Origin: Flagellimonas ochracea
GTDB taxonomy: Bacteria > Bacteroidota > Bacteroidia > Flavobacteriales > Flavobacteriaceae
Assembly: GCF_009903685.1 (NCBI RefSeq)
Contig: NZ_JAAABI010000004.1
Span: forward strand, 186,001 to 250,000
Length of the DNA: 64,000 bases
Direction of reading: 5' to 3'
Shown here: positions 34,697 to 44,703 of the stretch, in pieces
How positions within the stretch are numbered: position 1 is the stretch's first letter
Layout: each line of letters opens with the position of its first letter
Made by a program: the position numbers and the translations under genes
The notes under the pieces: model-generated
Told to the model about the DNA's origin: nothing
The model's input: the letters and a program-made list of their open reading frames with translations, nothing else
Database searches by the model: none

Positions 34697-36195
34697 TTTG
34701 TTTTGACAAATGTTTCTCCGAAGGTTTCCATTGAAGCCACTTTCCCTGAAGTAGTTATTTGAAAGTTGAAGTCCATCACTGCATGAAAGGGATTTTCTTT
34801 GGTAGATTTAAAGGCGTTGTAATGCCAGTGATAGGTTGAGAGCTTCTTAAAATTATTGAAATCTATATCAAGTCCCCTGTTTGATATTTTTACATTGACC
34901 TGTCCCAACATGGGGTGCTCATAGGTACCTTCGTAGGCTTTCATTGGCAATGTGGTGCTGGTCCCCGCCGCACGTTCAGCTTTGCTTTTTTTCAAATCTT
35001 CCTCTTGTTGTTCCCTAAAATCAACATAGAGGTCAAAGATTTCTTTATGCCAGTCGCGGCTGTTGTCATCAAAGGCAAAGAGGTCCATGGCCTTGTACAT
35101 AATGGCATGGCGCAATTCGGCATGATCTAGGTTGGCAAAAACATAAACGGCTACGTCCTTGTCGCGCATTATACCGCAAATGGCGACCAAACCTCCAATA
35201 CTGCCTGTATGAAAGTCGAGCTTTTCACCTCGGTAATCGTGCTGAAACCAACCCAAACCATATGTCTTCCAATGCGGTTTGGTCAACTGTTGCGTAGGAT
35301 AGAAACTGGCATCGGTTACAAAGGCATGGGGCTTGAACATATATTCGAAGGTGGATTTCTTGAGGAGTGTATCCTTACCAACCACTCCGTCGTTGACCAA
35401 ATAATGTAGATAATTGCTTACATCGGATAGGCTGGCCCAAATCATTCCCGCAGCTCCGATTTGGTCCGAAAGATTATAGTCGACCGTTACAATACCATCT
35501 TCGATATCGTTGAGGTAGGGGGTGGCATGGTTTCCTTTGCTGAATATGTCGGCTGATTTGGCAACGGCATCGTCCATGCCAATGGGCTCAAAGATATTTT
35601 CCTTTACAAAATTCGTCCAATGTTGACCGCTTACCGCTTGGATAACTTCTCCAGCAATCGCATACATTATATTATTATAATCGAACCCCCCGCGAACGGG
35701 ATAGGTTTTTGGGGATAGGGCAAACCGTTGCACTGTGGCTTTGGTGGAGGTGCTGTCCATCACCCAGAGCAGGTCCGCTTGTTGAATCCCTAAATTGTGG
35801 GTCAAAAGATCCTGCACACGGGCTTCCTCAGTGATAAAGGCATCCGAAAGTTTAAAGTCGGGCAGGTGTTGCCGTACTTTGTCCGTCCATTGCAACTTGC
35901 CTTGGTCCACCAAAATACCAAGGGCTTGGCAAACAATGGCCTTGGTGGTACTGGCCATGGTAAATAGCGTATGCTCGTCCACAGGGGCTTTGCTTTCCAA
36001 ATCTTTGAACCCATACGCCTTTTTGAACGCTACCTCACTATTTTTCACAACCACGGTGACCAAACCCGGTATTTTCCAATCTTCCATGCCCTTTTCTATC
36101 ATGGTATTCAATAGGTCGGCCTTGGTATCTTGTTGTGCGGATACCAGTGAAAAGATTAAAAGAAGACTGACAAGGGAAAGGAGATAAGCTTTCAT
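34693..36195 (-). CDS. Exported serine hydrolase, class C beta-lactamase/PBP4-like
   Basis: A 500-residue protein of the beta-lactamase-fold serine hydrolases. The signal peptide is MKAYLLSLVSLLLIFSLVSA; the start at 36195 is chosen for it, since a longer in-frame reading adds an unrelated 21-residue tail. Active-site motifs are SxxK as STTK at 82-85 (S82 nucleophile), YxN as YNN at 173-175, and an HTG triad in DFHTGSIGG. A C-terminal beta domain from about 400 (EGTYEHPMLGQVNVKI) resembles DUF3471. Relatives are esterases, D-aminopeptidases or peptidoglycan enzymes more often than true beta-lactamases, so no resistance role is claimed. It is monocistronic. Confidence 0.9.
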   Translation of the reverse strand: MKAYLLSLVSLLLIFSLVSAQQDTKADLLNTMIEKGMEDWKIPGLVTVVVKNSEVAFKKAYGFKDLESKAPVDEHTLFTMASTTKAIVCQALGILVDQGKLQWTDKVRQHLPDFKLSDAFITEEARVQDLLTHNLGIQQADLLWVMDSTSTKATVQRFALSPKTYPVRGGFDYNNIMYAIAGEVIQAVSGQHWTNFVKENIFEPIGMDDAVAKSADIFSKGNHATPYLNDIEDGIVTVDYNLSDQIGAAGMIWASLSDVSNYLHYLVNDGVVGKDTLLKKSTFEYMFKPHAFVTDASFYPTQQLTKPHWKTYGLGWFQHDYRGEKLDFHTGSIGGLVAICGIMRDKDVAVYVFANLDHAELRHAIMYKAMDLFAFDDNSRDWHKEIFDLYVDFREQQEEDLKKSKAERAAGTSTTLPMKAYEGTYEHPMLGQVNVKISNRGLDIDFNNFKKLSTYHWHYNAFKSTKENPFHAVMDFNFQITTSGKVASMETFGETFVKTK

Positions 36196-36377
36196 GAAGA
36201 AGTATAATATTTTGATAAACAGTTTTTTAAATTCAAAATGACATAAATGTTTTAGCAATTATTGTAATTCCAATAATCTGAAAGTTACTAAAATTGACGA
36301 AGGGCACTCTATGCTTCATTCATCTCTGAAATTATCGTATATAGCAACAATCATTCTATACTGTCAGCATAAATTTT

Positions 36378-39212
36378 TCAATGCGCCTCCAACCAGTTCT
36401 CGCCGATTCCTACTTCCACATCTAAGGGCACAGCCAATTCATAGGCACTTTCCATTTCAGTTTTGATAAGTTCCTTCAACTCTTCCAATTCGGGCTTGTA
36501 GCAATCAAAAACTAATTCATCGTGTACCTGCAGCAGCATTTTGGTCTTATACTTTCCTTCGGAAAGCTTTTTGTGGATGTTGATCATGGCCACTTTGATG
36601 ATGTCGGCTGCACTTCCTTGGATGGGAGCGTTAACGGCGTTACGTTCGGCGGCGCCACGCACCACTTGATTACCGGCATTTATATCCTTTAAATAACGTC
36701 TACGGCCCAAAACTGTTTGCACGTAGCCATACTCACGGGCAAAATCTATCTGCTCGCCGATGTAATTGCGCAATTTGGGATAGGTCTTGTAATAGGTGTC
36801 TATCAGTTCCTTGGCCTCGGTACGGCTCAAATCGGTTTGGTTGCTCAAACCAAAAGCGGAAACTCCGTAAATGATTCCAAAGTTTACCGTTTTGGCATTG
36901 CTGCGTTGTTCGCGGGTCACTTTGTCAATCGGCACATTGAATACTTTGGAGGCCGTTGAGGCATGAATGTCCTCTCCATTTTTAAAAGCGGAGATCATGG
37001 TATCCTCTTCACTCAAAGCCGCAATAATGCGCAATTCGATTTGGGAATAATCTGCTGCCAGCAACACATAGTTCTCATCCCTGGGAATAAAAGCCTTCCG
37101 AACCTGCCTTCCCCGTTCTGTGCGTATGGGGATGTTCTGCAAATTGGGATTGTTGCTGCTCAAACGTCCTGTTGCGGCCACGGTCTGCATATAATCCGTG
37201 TGTATGCGCCCACTGTGTTTTTGCACCTCATTGGGCAAGGCGTCCACATAGGTGCTCTTTAATTTGGCCAGTCCACGGTACTCGAGCACGTTTCTGATTA
37301 TAGGATGGTCCTTGGCCATATAGGAGAGTACATCTTCTGCGGTGGAATATTGTCCGGTTTTGGTCTTTTTAGGTTTATCTACGAGTTTTAACTTACCGAA
37401 GAGAATGTCACCCAACTGTTTTGGTGATGCAATATTGAATTCCTCCCCAGCCTGTTCATAAATCTTTGTCTCCAATTTTTTTATATCCTTATCCAATTCT
37501 TTGGAAAGGTCATTCAAGAACTCCTTATCCAAATTGATGCCTTCCTGTTCCATGTCGGCCAGAACACGGAGCAGTGGCACTTCTATTTCTTCAAACAGTT
37601 TATCCGTATGGGCCTCCTTGAGCTCGGGACGAAACTTTTGGGCCAATTGATAGGTGATATCGGCATCTTCCACAGCGTACTCGGTCTGTTTTTCCACCGG
37701 CACTTGCCTCATGCTCAATTGATTTTTGCCCTTTTTGCCAATGAGTTCAGTAATCGAAATCGGGGTGTAATTGAGATAGGTCTCCGCAAGCACATCCATA
37801 TTGTGCCGCATATCGGGATTGATCAGGTAGTGCGCCAACATCGTATCAAACAATTTCCCCTTGACCTCAACATCATAGTTGTGCATCACTTTGATGTCGT
37901 ACTTCAAATTTTGACCAATTTTTTCAATGTCCTCGGATTCAAAAAAGGGTCTCAACTTTTCAATGAGTGACATGGCATCATTTCTGTCTTCGGGAAAAGG
38001 CACATAGAACCCTTTGCCTGTTGACCAACTGAAAGCAATACCGACCAGTTCTGCTTCCAAAGGGTTGATGGATGTAGTCTCCGTGTCAAAACAGACCGAG
38101 TTCTGTTGCATTAATTTCTCCAAAAACAAATCCATGGCCAATCCATTGGATACGGCTTGGTAAAAATGAGGAACATCGGCAATGGTTTTTCTGCTGTTCA
38201 CATCTTTAATGGTGGCAGCAGACTCACCTGGATCACCTCCAAAAAGCGTAAATTGACCGCTGCCGGCCACTTTGGCCTCTTGTTTGGCTGTTTCAGTGCT
38301 GGTTACAGGAGTGCTGGCTTCAACCTCACCAGAAAATATTTTTATGAACTGATCTTTTAACCTTCTAAACTCCAGTTCCTTAAAAATTTCTTGGACCTTT
38401 TCTGCATCTGGAGGACACATTTCATAATCTTCAGCGTGGAAGGTCACATCACAATCCGTCTTTATTTCTGCCAATTGTCTGGACAGTCTTCCCAATTCGG
38501 CATTTTCCTCCACCTTCTCCTTCATCTTTCCTTTGAGCTGGTCTGTATTGCTCAGCAATCCTTCCAGGGAACCAAATTGTTCCAGAAATTTTTTAGCTGT
38601 TTTGTCACCCACACCAGGGAGGCCCGGAATGTTGTCACTGGCATCCCCCATCATCCCCAAATAATCAATGACCTGTTCGGGACGGTCCACGCCAAATCGC
38701 TTTTGTACTTCAGGAATGCCCCAAATCTCAATGCCATTTCCCATCCGGGCCGGGCGGTACATAAAAATGTTATCACTGACCAATTGCCCAAAATCCTTAT
38801 CGGGGGTTACCATAAAAACCTTGTAGTCCTCTTTTTCAGCTTGTTTTGCCAAGGTACCGATAAGATCATCGGCTTCGTAGCCTTCCAGCTCCACCACAGG
38901 AATCTTCATGGCCTTTAATATTTTTTGAATGTACGGAATGGCGATACGGATGGCATCCGGGGTTTCATCACGATTGGCTTTGTATTCCTCGAACATTTCG
39001 GTGCGCTCCACACTGCCTCCTTTGTCGAAGGCCACGGCCAAATGGTCGGGCTGTTCGCGTTTGATCACATCAAAAAGGGAGTTCATAAAACCCATAATGG
39101 CTGAGGTGTCCATTCCTTTTGAGTTGATTCTAGGGTTTTTGATCAAGGCGTAGTACCCTCGAAAAATAAGTGCGTAGGCATCAAGCAGAAAAAGTCGTTT
39201 TTGATCGGACAT
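36378..39212 (-). CDS. polA: DNA polymerase I
   Basis: Repair and Okazaki-fragment-processing polymerase, 944 residues, with three intact domains. The 5' nuclease spans residues 1 to about 290 (LFLLDAYALIFRGYYA, YEADDLIGTLAKQAE, GDASDNIPGLPGVGDKTAKK). The 3'-5' exonuclease starts near 370 with the DxE motif in CFDTETTSINPLEAELVGIA, so proofreading residues are kept. The polymerase has motif A LAADYSQIELRIIA, motif B NAKTVNFGIIYGVSAFGLS and motif C LQVHDELVFD. A Lys-rich linker lies near 300-340. It is monocistronic and divergent from the metallophosphoesterase. Confidence 0.97.
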   Translation of the reverse strand: MSDQKRLFLLDAYALIFRGYYALIKNPRINSKGMDTSAIMGFMNSLFDVIKREQPDHLAVAFDKGGSVERTEMFEEYKANRDETPDAIRIAIPYIQKILKAMKIPVVELEGYEADDLIGTLAKQAEKEDYKVFMVTPDKDFGQLVSDNIFMYRPARMGNGIEIWGIPEVQKRFGVDRPEQVIDYLGMMGDASDNIPGLPGVGDKTAKKFLEQFGSLEGLLSNTDQLKGKMKEKVEENAELGRLSRQLAEIKTDCDVTFHAEDYEMCPPDAEKVQEIFKELEFRRLKDQFIKIFSGEVEASTPVTSTETAKQEAKVAGSGQFTLFGGDPGESAATIKDVNSRKTIADVPHFYQAVSNGLAMDLFLEKLMQQNSVCFDTETTSINPLEAELVGIAFSWSTGKGFYVPFPEDRNDAMSLIEKLRPFFESEDIEKIGQNLKYDIKVMHNYDVEVKGKLFDTMLAHYLINPDMRHNMDVLAETYLNYTPISITELIGKKGKNQLSMRQVPVEKQTEYAVEDADITYQLAQKFRPELKEAHTDKLFEEIEVPLLRVLADMEQEGINLDKEFLNDLSKELDKDIKKLETKIYEQAGEEFNIASPKQLGDILFGKLKLVDKPKKTKTGQYSTAEDVLSYMAKDHPIIRNVLEYRGLAKLKSTYVDALPNEVQKHSGRIHTDYMQTVAATGRLSSNNPNLQNIPIRTERGRQVRKAFIPRDENYVLLAADYSQIELRIIAALSEEDTMISAFKNGEDIHASTASKVFNVPIDKVTREQRSNAKTVNFGIIYGVSAFGLSNQTDLSRTEAKELIDTYYKTYPKLRNYIGEQIDFAREYGYVQTVLGRRRYLKDINAGNQVVRGAAERNAVNAPIQGSAADIIKVAMINIHKKLSEGKYKTKMLLQVHDELVFDCYKPELEELKELIKTEMESAYELAVPLDVEVGIGENWLEAH

Positions 39213-39446
39213 GAATTATTAATTATCTGTTTTTATCGGATAGTTGTTAAAAGTACAAATTGCTGTCGGAAAGAAACAAAAATGGTGAAATACATCTGGA
39301 TTTGGGTGGACAGTCTTGAATGATTGTGGATCCTGTTTTGTCGTGCTATCTTCTTGCTTGATACAATACAACAAGTAGGGCAGTGGATAAAAGGACAGAT
39401 ACCGTTAAATAAATTTAAAATCATCTTTATTTCAGTAGTTTAGCGA

Positions 39447-39454
39447 TACTTTTG
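39447..39454 (+). promoter_or_regulatory. Likely -7 box of the metallophosphoesterase gene
   Basis: TACTTTTG fits TAnnTTTG and lies 13 bases before the ATG. A -33 match is weak (TTTA at 17 bases), so only the -7 box is proposed. Confidence 0.4.
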
Positions 39455-39467
39455 CGAAAAAATTGAT

Positions 39468-40703
39468 ATGCCTCGGTTTGTAATCGTTCTATCGCTAATT
39501 TACATCGTCATGGCCATTTACGGCTTTCAGGCGTTCCGCACCTTGTTTAAAACGCAATGGGCCCATTGGGCGTATGGGGTGCTGTTTCTAGGAGCATTAT
39601 TGTTTTTGATTATCAAAGTTCTGGCCTATACCCCAGGAGATGGTTTTAGGGGTTCCGTGGCTTTGGCTTCGGGTATTTTCTTCGCTTTCTTTTTACTTGG
39701 AATCATGCTGGGCTCTTTTATGCTTTTGGAAGATTTGGGGAGACTGGTGGCTTTTGGCTATAACAAGATTTCAGGAGCTGCACCTTCCGAGACAGGTCAT
39801 TTTCCCAATCGAAGAAAATTTATAAGTGCCATTGCGGTGGGATTGGCTTCCATACCTTTTGGTGCCTTGCTTTATGGTATGTACAGAGGCAAGTACAACT
39901 ACCAAGTATTTAAATACGAATTGGAGTTTGACGATCTTCCCGATGCTTTTGATGGATACCAGATTACACAAATTTCCGACGTGCACAGCGGTAGTTTTGA
40001 TGATGCCAACAAGGTGGCCTATGGAGTGGATTTGATCAATCAACAAAAGAGTGACGTTATCTTTTTTACAGGGGATATGGTCAACGACCGCACTGATGAA
40101 ATGCTTCCATGGAAAGACTTATTTGCACGTTTGGATGCCCAAGATGGTATCTTCTCCATTCTGGGAAATCACGATTACGGAGACTATACCCGATGGGATA
40201 CCGAAGAGGCCAAAGCTCAAAATTTGGAGGATTTGAAAACATTACAAAAAGAGATGGGTTTTGACCTTATCCTGAATTCCAATCGTTATTTGGAACGTGA
40301 CGGCCAAAAAATTGCTTTACTTGGTGTTGAAAACTGGGGCAGGGGAGGTTTTAAAAAAGCAGGTGATTTGGAAAAGGCCAAGGAAGGGGTCTCTAAAGAT
40401 GATTTTAAGATTTTATTGAGTCACGACCCTTCCCATTGGGAGGATGTGGTTTTGCAGGATGATTACCATTTTCATCTAACCCTTAGTGGTCACACCCATG
40501 GTATGCAGTTCGGTGTAGAAATTCCAGGATGGGTGAAATGGAGCCCTGTAAAATGGCGCTATAAATATTGGGCAGGACTTTATAAAGAATTGGGACAGTT
40601 CATCAACGTAAATCGTGGTTTTGGATTTATTGGTTATCCAGGTCGTGTAGGCATCTGGCCCGAGATTTCGGTGATTACACTCAAAAAGAAAGCTTTAACT
40701 TGA
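39468..40703 (+). CDS. Membrane-anchored metallophosphoesterase
   Basis: A calcineurin-like phosphoesterase of 411 residues. The N-terminal part has four hydrophobic helices (about 3-25, 34-52, 65-90, 119-138), and the catalytic domain starts near 155. Dimetal-site motifs are all present: QISDVHSGSFDD, FFTGDMVNDR, SILGNHDYGDY, LLSHDPSHW and LTLSGHTHGMQFG. The layout matches the YkuE/YaeI-type phosphoesterases that act at the membrane, some on lipid-linked substrates. The substrate is unknown. The 90-base gap and a separate -7 box suggest the thioredoxin-fold gene after it is expressed on its own. Confidence 0.92.
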   Translation: MPRFVIVLSLIYIVMAIYGFQAFRTLFKTQWAHWAYGVLFLGALLFLIIKVLAYTPGDGFRGSVALASGIFFAFFLLGIMLGSFMLLEDLGRLVAFGYNKISGAAPSETGHFPNRRKFISAIAVGLASIPFGALLYGMYRGKYNYQVFKYELEFDDLPDAFDGYQITQISDVHSGSFDDANKVAYGVDLINQQKSDVIFFTGDMVNDRTDEMLPWKDLFARLDAQDGIFSILGNHDYGDYTRWDTEEAKAQNLEDLKTLQKEMGFDLILNSNRYLERDGQKIALLGVENWGRGGFKKAGDLEKAKEGVSKDDFKILLSHDPSHWEDVVLQDDYHFHLTLSGHTHGMQFGVEIPGWVKWSPVKWRYKYWAGLYKELGQFINVNRGFGFIGYPGRVGIWPEISVITLKKKALT

Positions 40704-40793
40704 ATTTAACTTGTGCAGGACTACTAATGCACGTGCTTCGCGTAAAACGTTAACAAATTTTCTTACTTTTGACTTGTAAACCAGAGAAAATCT

Positions 40794-41090
40794 ATGTCTA
40801 AGTTTGGCGAACTCATTGATGTAAATGTCCCCGTGTTGTTGGATTTTTACGCTGAATGGAACGAACAATCAACTTCCATGCACCCGGTTCTTCGGGATGT
40901 TGCTGCTGCTCTTGGAGATAAGGGCAAGGTAATCAAGATAGATGTTGACAAAAACAAAGAGCTATCTCAAGCACTTCGTATAAAGGGGCTGCCAACGTTA
41001 ATGATCTACAAGAAAGGCGAAATGGTCTGGCGGCAGAGCGGTGAACAGGACGCCAATACACTGATAGGCATTTTGAACGAATATATTTAA
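40794..41090 (+). CDS. Thioredoxin-fold protein lacking the CxxC active site
   Basis: A 98-residue protein with the whole thioredoxin outline: VPVLLDFYAEW before the active-site position, the cis-proline segment KGLPTLMIYKKGE, and the final helix ANTLIGILNEYI. Where thioredoxins have WCGPC, it has W22-NEQS, with no cysteine in the protein. It cannot do dithiol-disulfide exchange and may be a binding or structural subunit or a chaperone. A TACTTTTG box lies at 40764-40771, and a strong terminator follows. Confidence 0.88.
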   Translation: MSKFGELIDVNVPVLLDFYAEWNEQSTSMHPVLRDVAAALGDKGKVIKIDVDKNKELSQALRIKGLPTLMIYKKGEMVWRQSGEQDANTLIGILNEYI

Positions 41091-41091
41091 T

Positions 41092-41121
41092 AAAAAAGCG
41101 AGGTGAAAACCTCGCTTTTTT
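41092..41121. terminator. Bidirectional terminator between the thioredoxin-fold gene and DUF2723 gene
   Basis: AAAAAAGCGAGG (41092-41103), loop TGAAAA, CCTCGCTTTTTT (41110-41121). Perfect 12 bp, with A and T runs serving both convergent genes. Confidence 0.9.
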
Positions 41122-41122
41122 A

Positions 41123-44100
41123 CTATTGTTCTTCAACTACAACGCCATCGGTTACAGTTTCAATGGTGTCCAACGGGATGGAATCTTCCAAACTTGGATT
41201 GGGCCCCGGAGGTTCTTCAAAGATATCTTCCTCTTCTTCGCCCATGAACTGTGAAAACTTATCAATGTATTCATTGAAGATGATTGTTTCAGATTCTGCA
41301 AAATCCCGGTCCTCATTTTTAATAAGAATATCAATGTTTCTTCGATAAGCCTGCATATCGGCCAAAATATCATCAATTTTTTCATATTGCTCATCCAAGG
41401 GAACACCGGCGTAGTATTCGAGACGCTCCTGATATATCTTTTTCAGTTTTTCATAGAGCTTTCTGGCCTTTTCGTTTTCTCCAACCTTATAATAGCCATC
41501 CACAAAAGGTTCCGCGAAGGCATAAAAGCCAAAATGCTCTACAGGGATGTTGGTCATGGCAATATTGATGATGTCTTTAGCCTTGTCAATTTTATTTTCT
41601 GCGATCAAGGTCTCTGTAAGCCTTGCCAGATTACTTCTGAAAGATAATCCTTGGGAACGGGTTTGCGGATCGTGATAGATATCGTCACTTCCAGCATTGC
41701 CCCAATCCCATTTTTTTACAATGTCATAGGTGAGTTCAGAATCGATACGGCCCATTTCAAAAGAACTCTCGTTTTCAGTTTTTATGGGGACCAACTTATA
41801 CACCAGCCCATCCATTTGAAGGTATTCCTTCATCCAAATATATTCGGCACGATCAAAGCTTCCCCCTGAAAAATAGATAGGTCGTTTCCAATCATTGTTG
41901 GCAATCAGGTCCAACATCAGCATTCGATTTTTGGGAAGTGCGCTCTGAGGAAGGTCAATGTCGATGTAATCTACAATAAGGTCAGCGTCTTTTTCTTTAA
42001 CCAGTCCACTTTTCAATACGTTTTCCTTATTGACTGGAATTCTTATCTTGTTTGTGGGGTAGTAAACGATGTCCAAATTGCTTTCAGAATATTCACTGAG
42101 ATCTGCTCCTCGCTTTTCCAAAAGATATCGGAACTTAGTTTGGGGCTTGTCGCTCCCAATCCAATTCATAAAATCCTTAATGTCCCATCGACTATCCGTT
42201 ATTCCTTGATAATAAACAGCATCTCTAGTGCCATAGCGGTATTTTTCATGGGTAAGTTGAGAGGGAACGGGCTCACTCTCGTAGGCCTTTCGTTTCATTT
42301 GATCTATGTACCAATCGGTGGCAAACAGACTGGTGTTCACAACACGTACATCGGTACGGAAATTTTCAATCTCCTGTACATACCACAATGGAAAAGTGTC
42401 ATTGTCCCCAATAGTGAACAGGATGGCCCCGGCATCTTCTTGACAAGAATCCAGGTAGGCCTTTGCCGTGGACTGTGCGGTGTAACGGCCCGAACGGTCG
42501 TGGTCATCCCAATTCTGAAAGGCCATCAACAGGGGCACGGCCAGCAAGCATAATGTTGTAATCACGGGAGCAACTATCTTGGCAGCTGTTATTTTTTTGA
42601 ACTCATCGTAAAGGCCATAGACCCCAATACCTATCCATATACAGAAAATATAGAAAGACCCGACTAAGGAATAGTCCCGTTCACGTGGTTGGAAAATGTA
42701 GGGATTGGTATAGAACTGAATGGCCAATCCAGTAAACATAAAAAAGACAAAAAGTACCCAGAAATGCTTTGGGTTTCTTGAGATTTGAAATACCAATCCA
42801 ATGATTCCTAGAAGTAGGGGCAAAAAGAAATAGGTATTTCGGGCCTTGTTGTCTGCCCAATCCGAGGGTAAATTATCCTGACTTCCCAACCTGAGACTGT
42901 CCAAGAAACCAATTCCACTCAACCAATGCCCGTTTTCATCATAGCGTCCCTGAACATCGTTTTGCCTGCCCACAAAATTCCACATGAAATACCGCATGTA
43001 CATGTAGCCAAACTGAAATTGAAACATATAGCGAAGGTTCTGACCTAGGGTGGGTGGTTCCACTTCGATATATTCTCCAAATTCACGGAGAAAACGGATG
43101 TATTGTTCAGTATCCAGCTCACCTTGTAGGTAGGCTGCCTTAAATTGAGCCACCGCTTGGCGGAGGTCGTTATTTGAGATATATTCAGACTTGATGCGGA
43201 ATTCCAACTCACCAAAATACTGCATGTAATTCTCAGCATGCTGATCACTCCACATTCTAGGTAAAGGCCCCACATGTTTTTCATTGGGTCCTTGCATGGC
43301 ATCTTTATAATTGTTTACGATGACATATTTGCCCAAATTCTCATCCTTTTCATATTTGGGGCTGTCATCCTTGTCCTCACCCGCAGCGGCAAAAGTGTCG
43401 GAATAATAAGCACCATAAAAAGGACTTTCCACACCTGGATATTGCTCACGATTATAATAGGCCAAAAGTGAACGGGCGTCCTCTGGATTGTTTTCGTTCA
43501 CCACCGTATTGGCATTTGCTCTGATGGGCAGCATGAGCCATGAGGAAAATCCTAGAATTAGGAACATGACACATAGCACAACAAGGTTACCAGTATAAAA
43601 TTTGTTTTTTCGAGTATATCCCAAAACAAAATAAAAGGCAGCAACAAACAAGATTCCCATTATGATTGTGCCTGAGTTAAAAGGTAGGCCAACTTCATTT
43701 ATGAAGAAAACTTCACTCCATCCGAAAAGCTTTAGCACGTAGGTGAGCGAGAATTTATACACCAACATTAAGAGGGCAATTACGACTACATTGGCCAGCA
43801 AGAAATTCTTTACCGTGGTTTTCTTGTATTTTTTGAAATAGAACAGAAGACCAATAGAAGGAATGGCCAAAAAGCCCATAAATTGGATGCCAAAGGTGAG
43901 GCCGATAACAAAGCAAATGAGCAAAAGCCAGCGGTGACCTCGGGGATCATCCAAATTATCGGTCCATTTTAGGCCCAGCCAAAGTAGCAGTGCCATGATC
44001 AAACTGGCCATGGCATACACTTCGGTTTCCACGGCATTGAACCAAAAACTATCTGAAAAGGTAAAGGCCAATGCACCCACAAGACCACTTCCCAAAACAG

Positions 44101-44461
44101 CAATTGCCCTGCTGTTGGTAAGGGCTTTGTCTTTCGAAATCAACTTACGGGTAAGGTTGGTGATGGTCCAAAAAGTAAACAATACGGCAAAGGCACTGGA
44201 AACTACTGAAACCGCATTTACCATCAGAGCTATTTTGGAGGTGTCCCCGAAGGCAAACATGGCAAAAAAGGCACCGATCATTTGGAGCAGGGGGGCTCCA
44301 GGAGGGTGTCCTACCTGTAACTTTGCCGAAGTGGTGATGTATTCACCGGCATCCCAAAAACTACCTGTAGGTTCTACAGTCAGTGCATATACCAATAAAG
44401 CTATGGTAAAGGATGTCCACCCAAGGATGGTGTCCCATTTTTTAAAGTTGTTTGCGAACAT
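41123..44461 (-). CDS. DUF2723 family membrane protein (probable protein O-glycosyltransferase-like)
   Basis: A 1112-residue integral membrane protein. The first ~660 residues hold a dozen or so helices and begin with the family-typical ALTVEPTGSFWDAGEYITTSAKLQVGHPPGAPL, given here by position (about 25-57): an Asp-Ala-Gly-Glu motif near the start of a large periplasmic loop, as in GT-C-fold enzymes. The C-terminal ~430 residues are soluble, with a helical repeat-like stretch (AFAEPFVDGYYKVGENEKARKLYEKL), and end in an acidic tail. DUF2723 proteins are widespread in Bacteroidota and have been placed among mannosyltransferase-like GT-C enzymes. Substrate and glycan are not readable from the sequence. 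It is monocistronic. Confidence 0.87.
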   Translation of the reverse strand: MFANNFKKWDTILGWTSFTIALLVYALTVEPTGSFWDAGEYITTSAKLQVGHPPGAPLLQMIGAFFAMFAFGDTSKIALMVNAVSVVSSAFAVLFTFWTITNLTRKLISKDKALTNSRAIAVLGSGLVGALAFTFSDSFWFNAVETEVYAMASLIMALLLWLGLKWTDNLDDPRGHRWLLLICFVIGLTFGIQFMGFLAIPSIGLLFYFKKYKKTTVKNFLLANVVVIALLMLVYKFSLTYVLKLFGWSEVFFINEVGLPFNSGTIIMGILFVAAFYFVLGYTRKNKFYTGNLVVLCVMFLILGFSSWLMLPIRANANTVVNENNPEDARSLLAYYNREQYPGVESPFYGAYYSDTFAAAGEDKDDSPKYEKDENLGKYVIVNNYKDAMQGPNEKHVGPLPRMWSDQHAENYMQYFGELEFRIKSEYISNNDLRQAVAQFKAAYLQGELDTEQYIRFLREFGEYIEVEPPTLGQNLRYMFQFQFGYMYMRYFMWNFVGRQNDVQGRYDENGHWLSGIGFLDSLRLGSQDNLPSDWADNKARNTYFFLPLLLGIIGLVFQISRNPKHFWVLFVFFMFTGLAIQFYTNPYIFQPRERDYSLVGSFYIFCIWIGIGVYGLYDEFKKITAAKIVAPVITTLCLLAVPLLMAFQNWDDHDRSGRYTAQSTAKAYLDSCQEDAGAILFTIGDNDTFPLWYVQEIENFRTDVRVVNTSLFATDWYIDQMKRKAYESEPVPSQLTHEKYRYGTRDAVYYQGITDSRWDIKDFMNWIGSDKPQTKFRYLLEKRGADLSEYSESNLDIVYYPTNKIRIPVNKENVLKSGLVKEKDADLIVDYIDIDLPQSALPKNRMLMLDLIANNDWKRPIYFSGGSFDRAEYIWMKEYLQMDGLVYKLVPIKTENESSFEMGRIDSELTYDIVKKWDWGNAGSDDIYHDPQTRSQGLSFRSNLARLTETLIAENKIDKAKDIINIAMTNIPVEHFGFYAFAEPFVDGYYKVGENEKARKLYEKLKKIYQERLEYYAGVPLDEQYEKIDDILADMQAYRRNIDILIKNEDRDFAESETIIFNEYIDKFSQFMGEEEEDIFEEPPGPNPSLEDSIPLDTIETVTDGVVVEEQ

Positions 44462-44582
44462 AAAGGTCGTGGTTAACCAAGTTGGGGCGAATTTAGTAAA
44501 TATCGCACAGAAGGGCCTTTAAATTTTCAAAACCTTTAACAACATGAGGAATGAAAAAATAGGTTCTATTCTTTTGAAATTA

Positions 44583-44613
44583 TTTGTTGAAACCAAAGTT
44601 TGTTATAAATTTG
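44583..44613 (+). promoter_or_regulatory. Consensus promoter of tRNA-Gln
   Basis: TTTG (44583-44586), exactly 19 bases, TAAATTTG (44606-44613). It is a full consensus match, with the tRNA 5' end 18 bases after the -7 box. Confidence 0.82.
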
Positions 44614-44631
44614 CACGCTCAATTGCTATAT

Positions 44632-44703
44632 TGGCCTATGGTGTAATTGGTAACACAGCTGATTTTGGTTCAGTCGTTCAAGGTTCGAGTCCTTGTAGGC
44701 CAA
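44632..44703 (+). tRNA. tRNA-Gln (anticodon TTG)
   Basis: A 72-base cloverleaf. The acceptor stem TGGCCTA pairs with TAGGCCA, with discriminator A at 44703. The anticodon stem GCTGA/TCAGT (with a G-T pair) encloses TTTTGGT, with TTG at 44665-44667. The T arm is CAAGG TTCGAGT CCTTG. CCA is not encoded. A promoter precedes it and a terminator follows. Confidence 0.96.

Noticed and set aside
34693..36195. Antibiotic-resistance beta-lactamase
   Set aside because: The SxxK, YxN and HTG motifs define the whole serine hydrolase clan; the DUF3471-like tail points to peptidase or esterase relatives.
36196..36258. Longer start for the serine hydrolase
   Set aside because: It would push the clear signal peptide 21 residues inside the protein.
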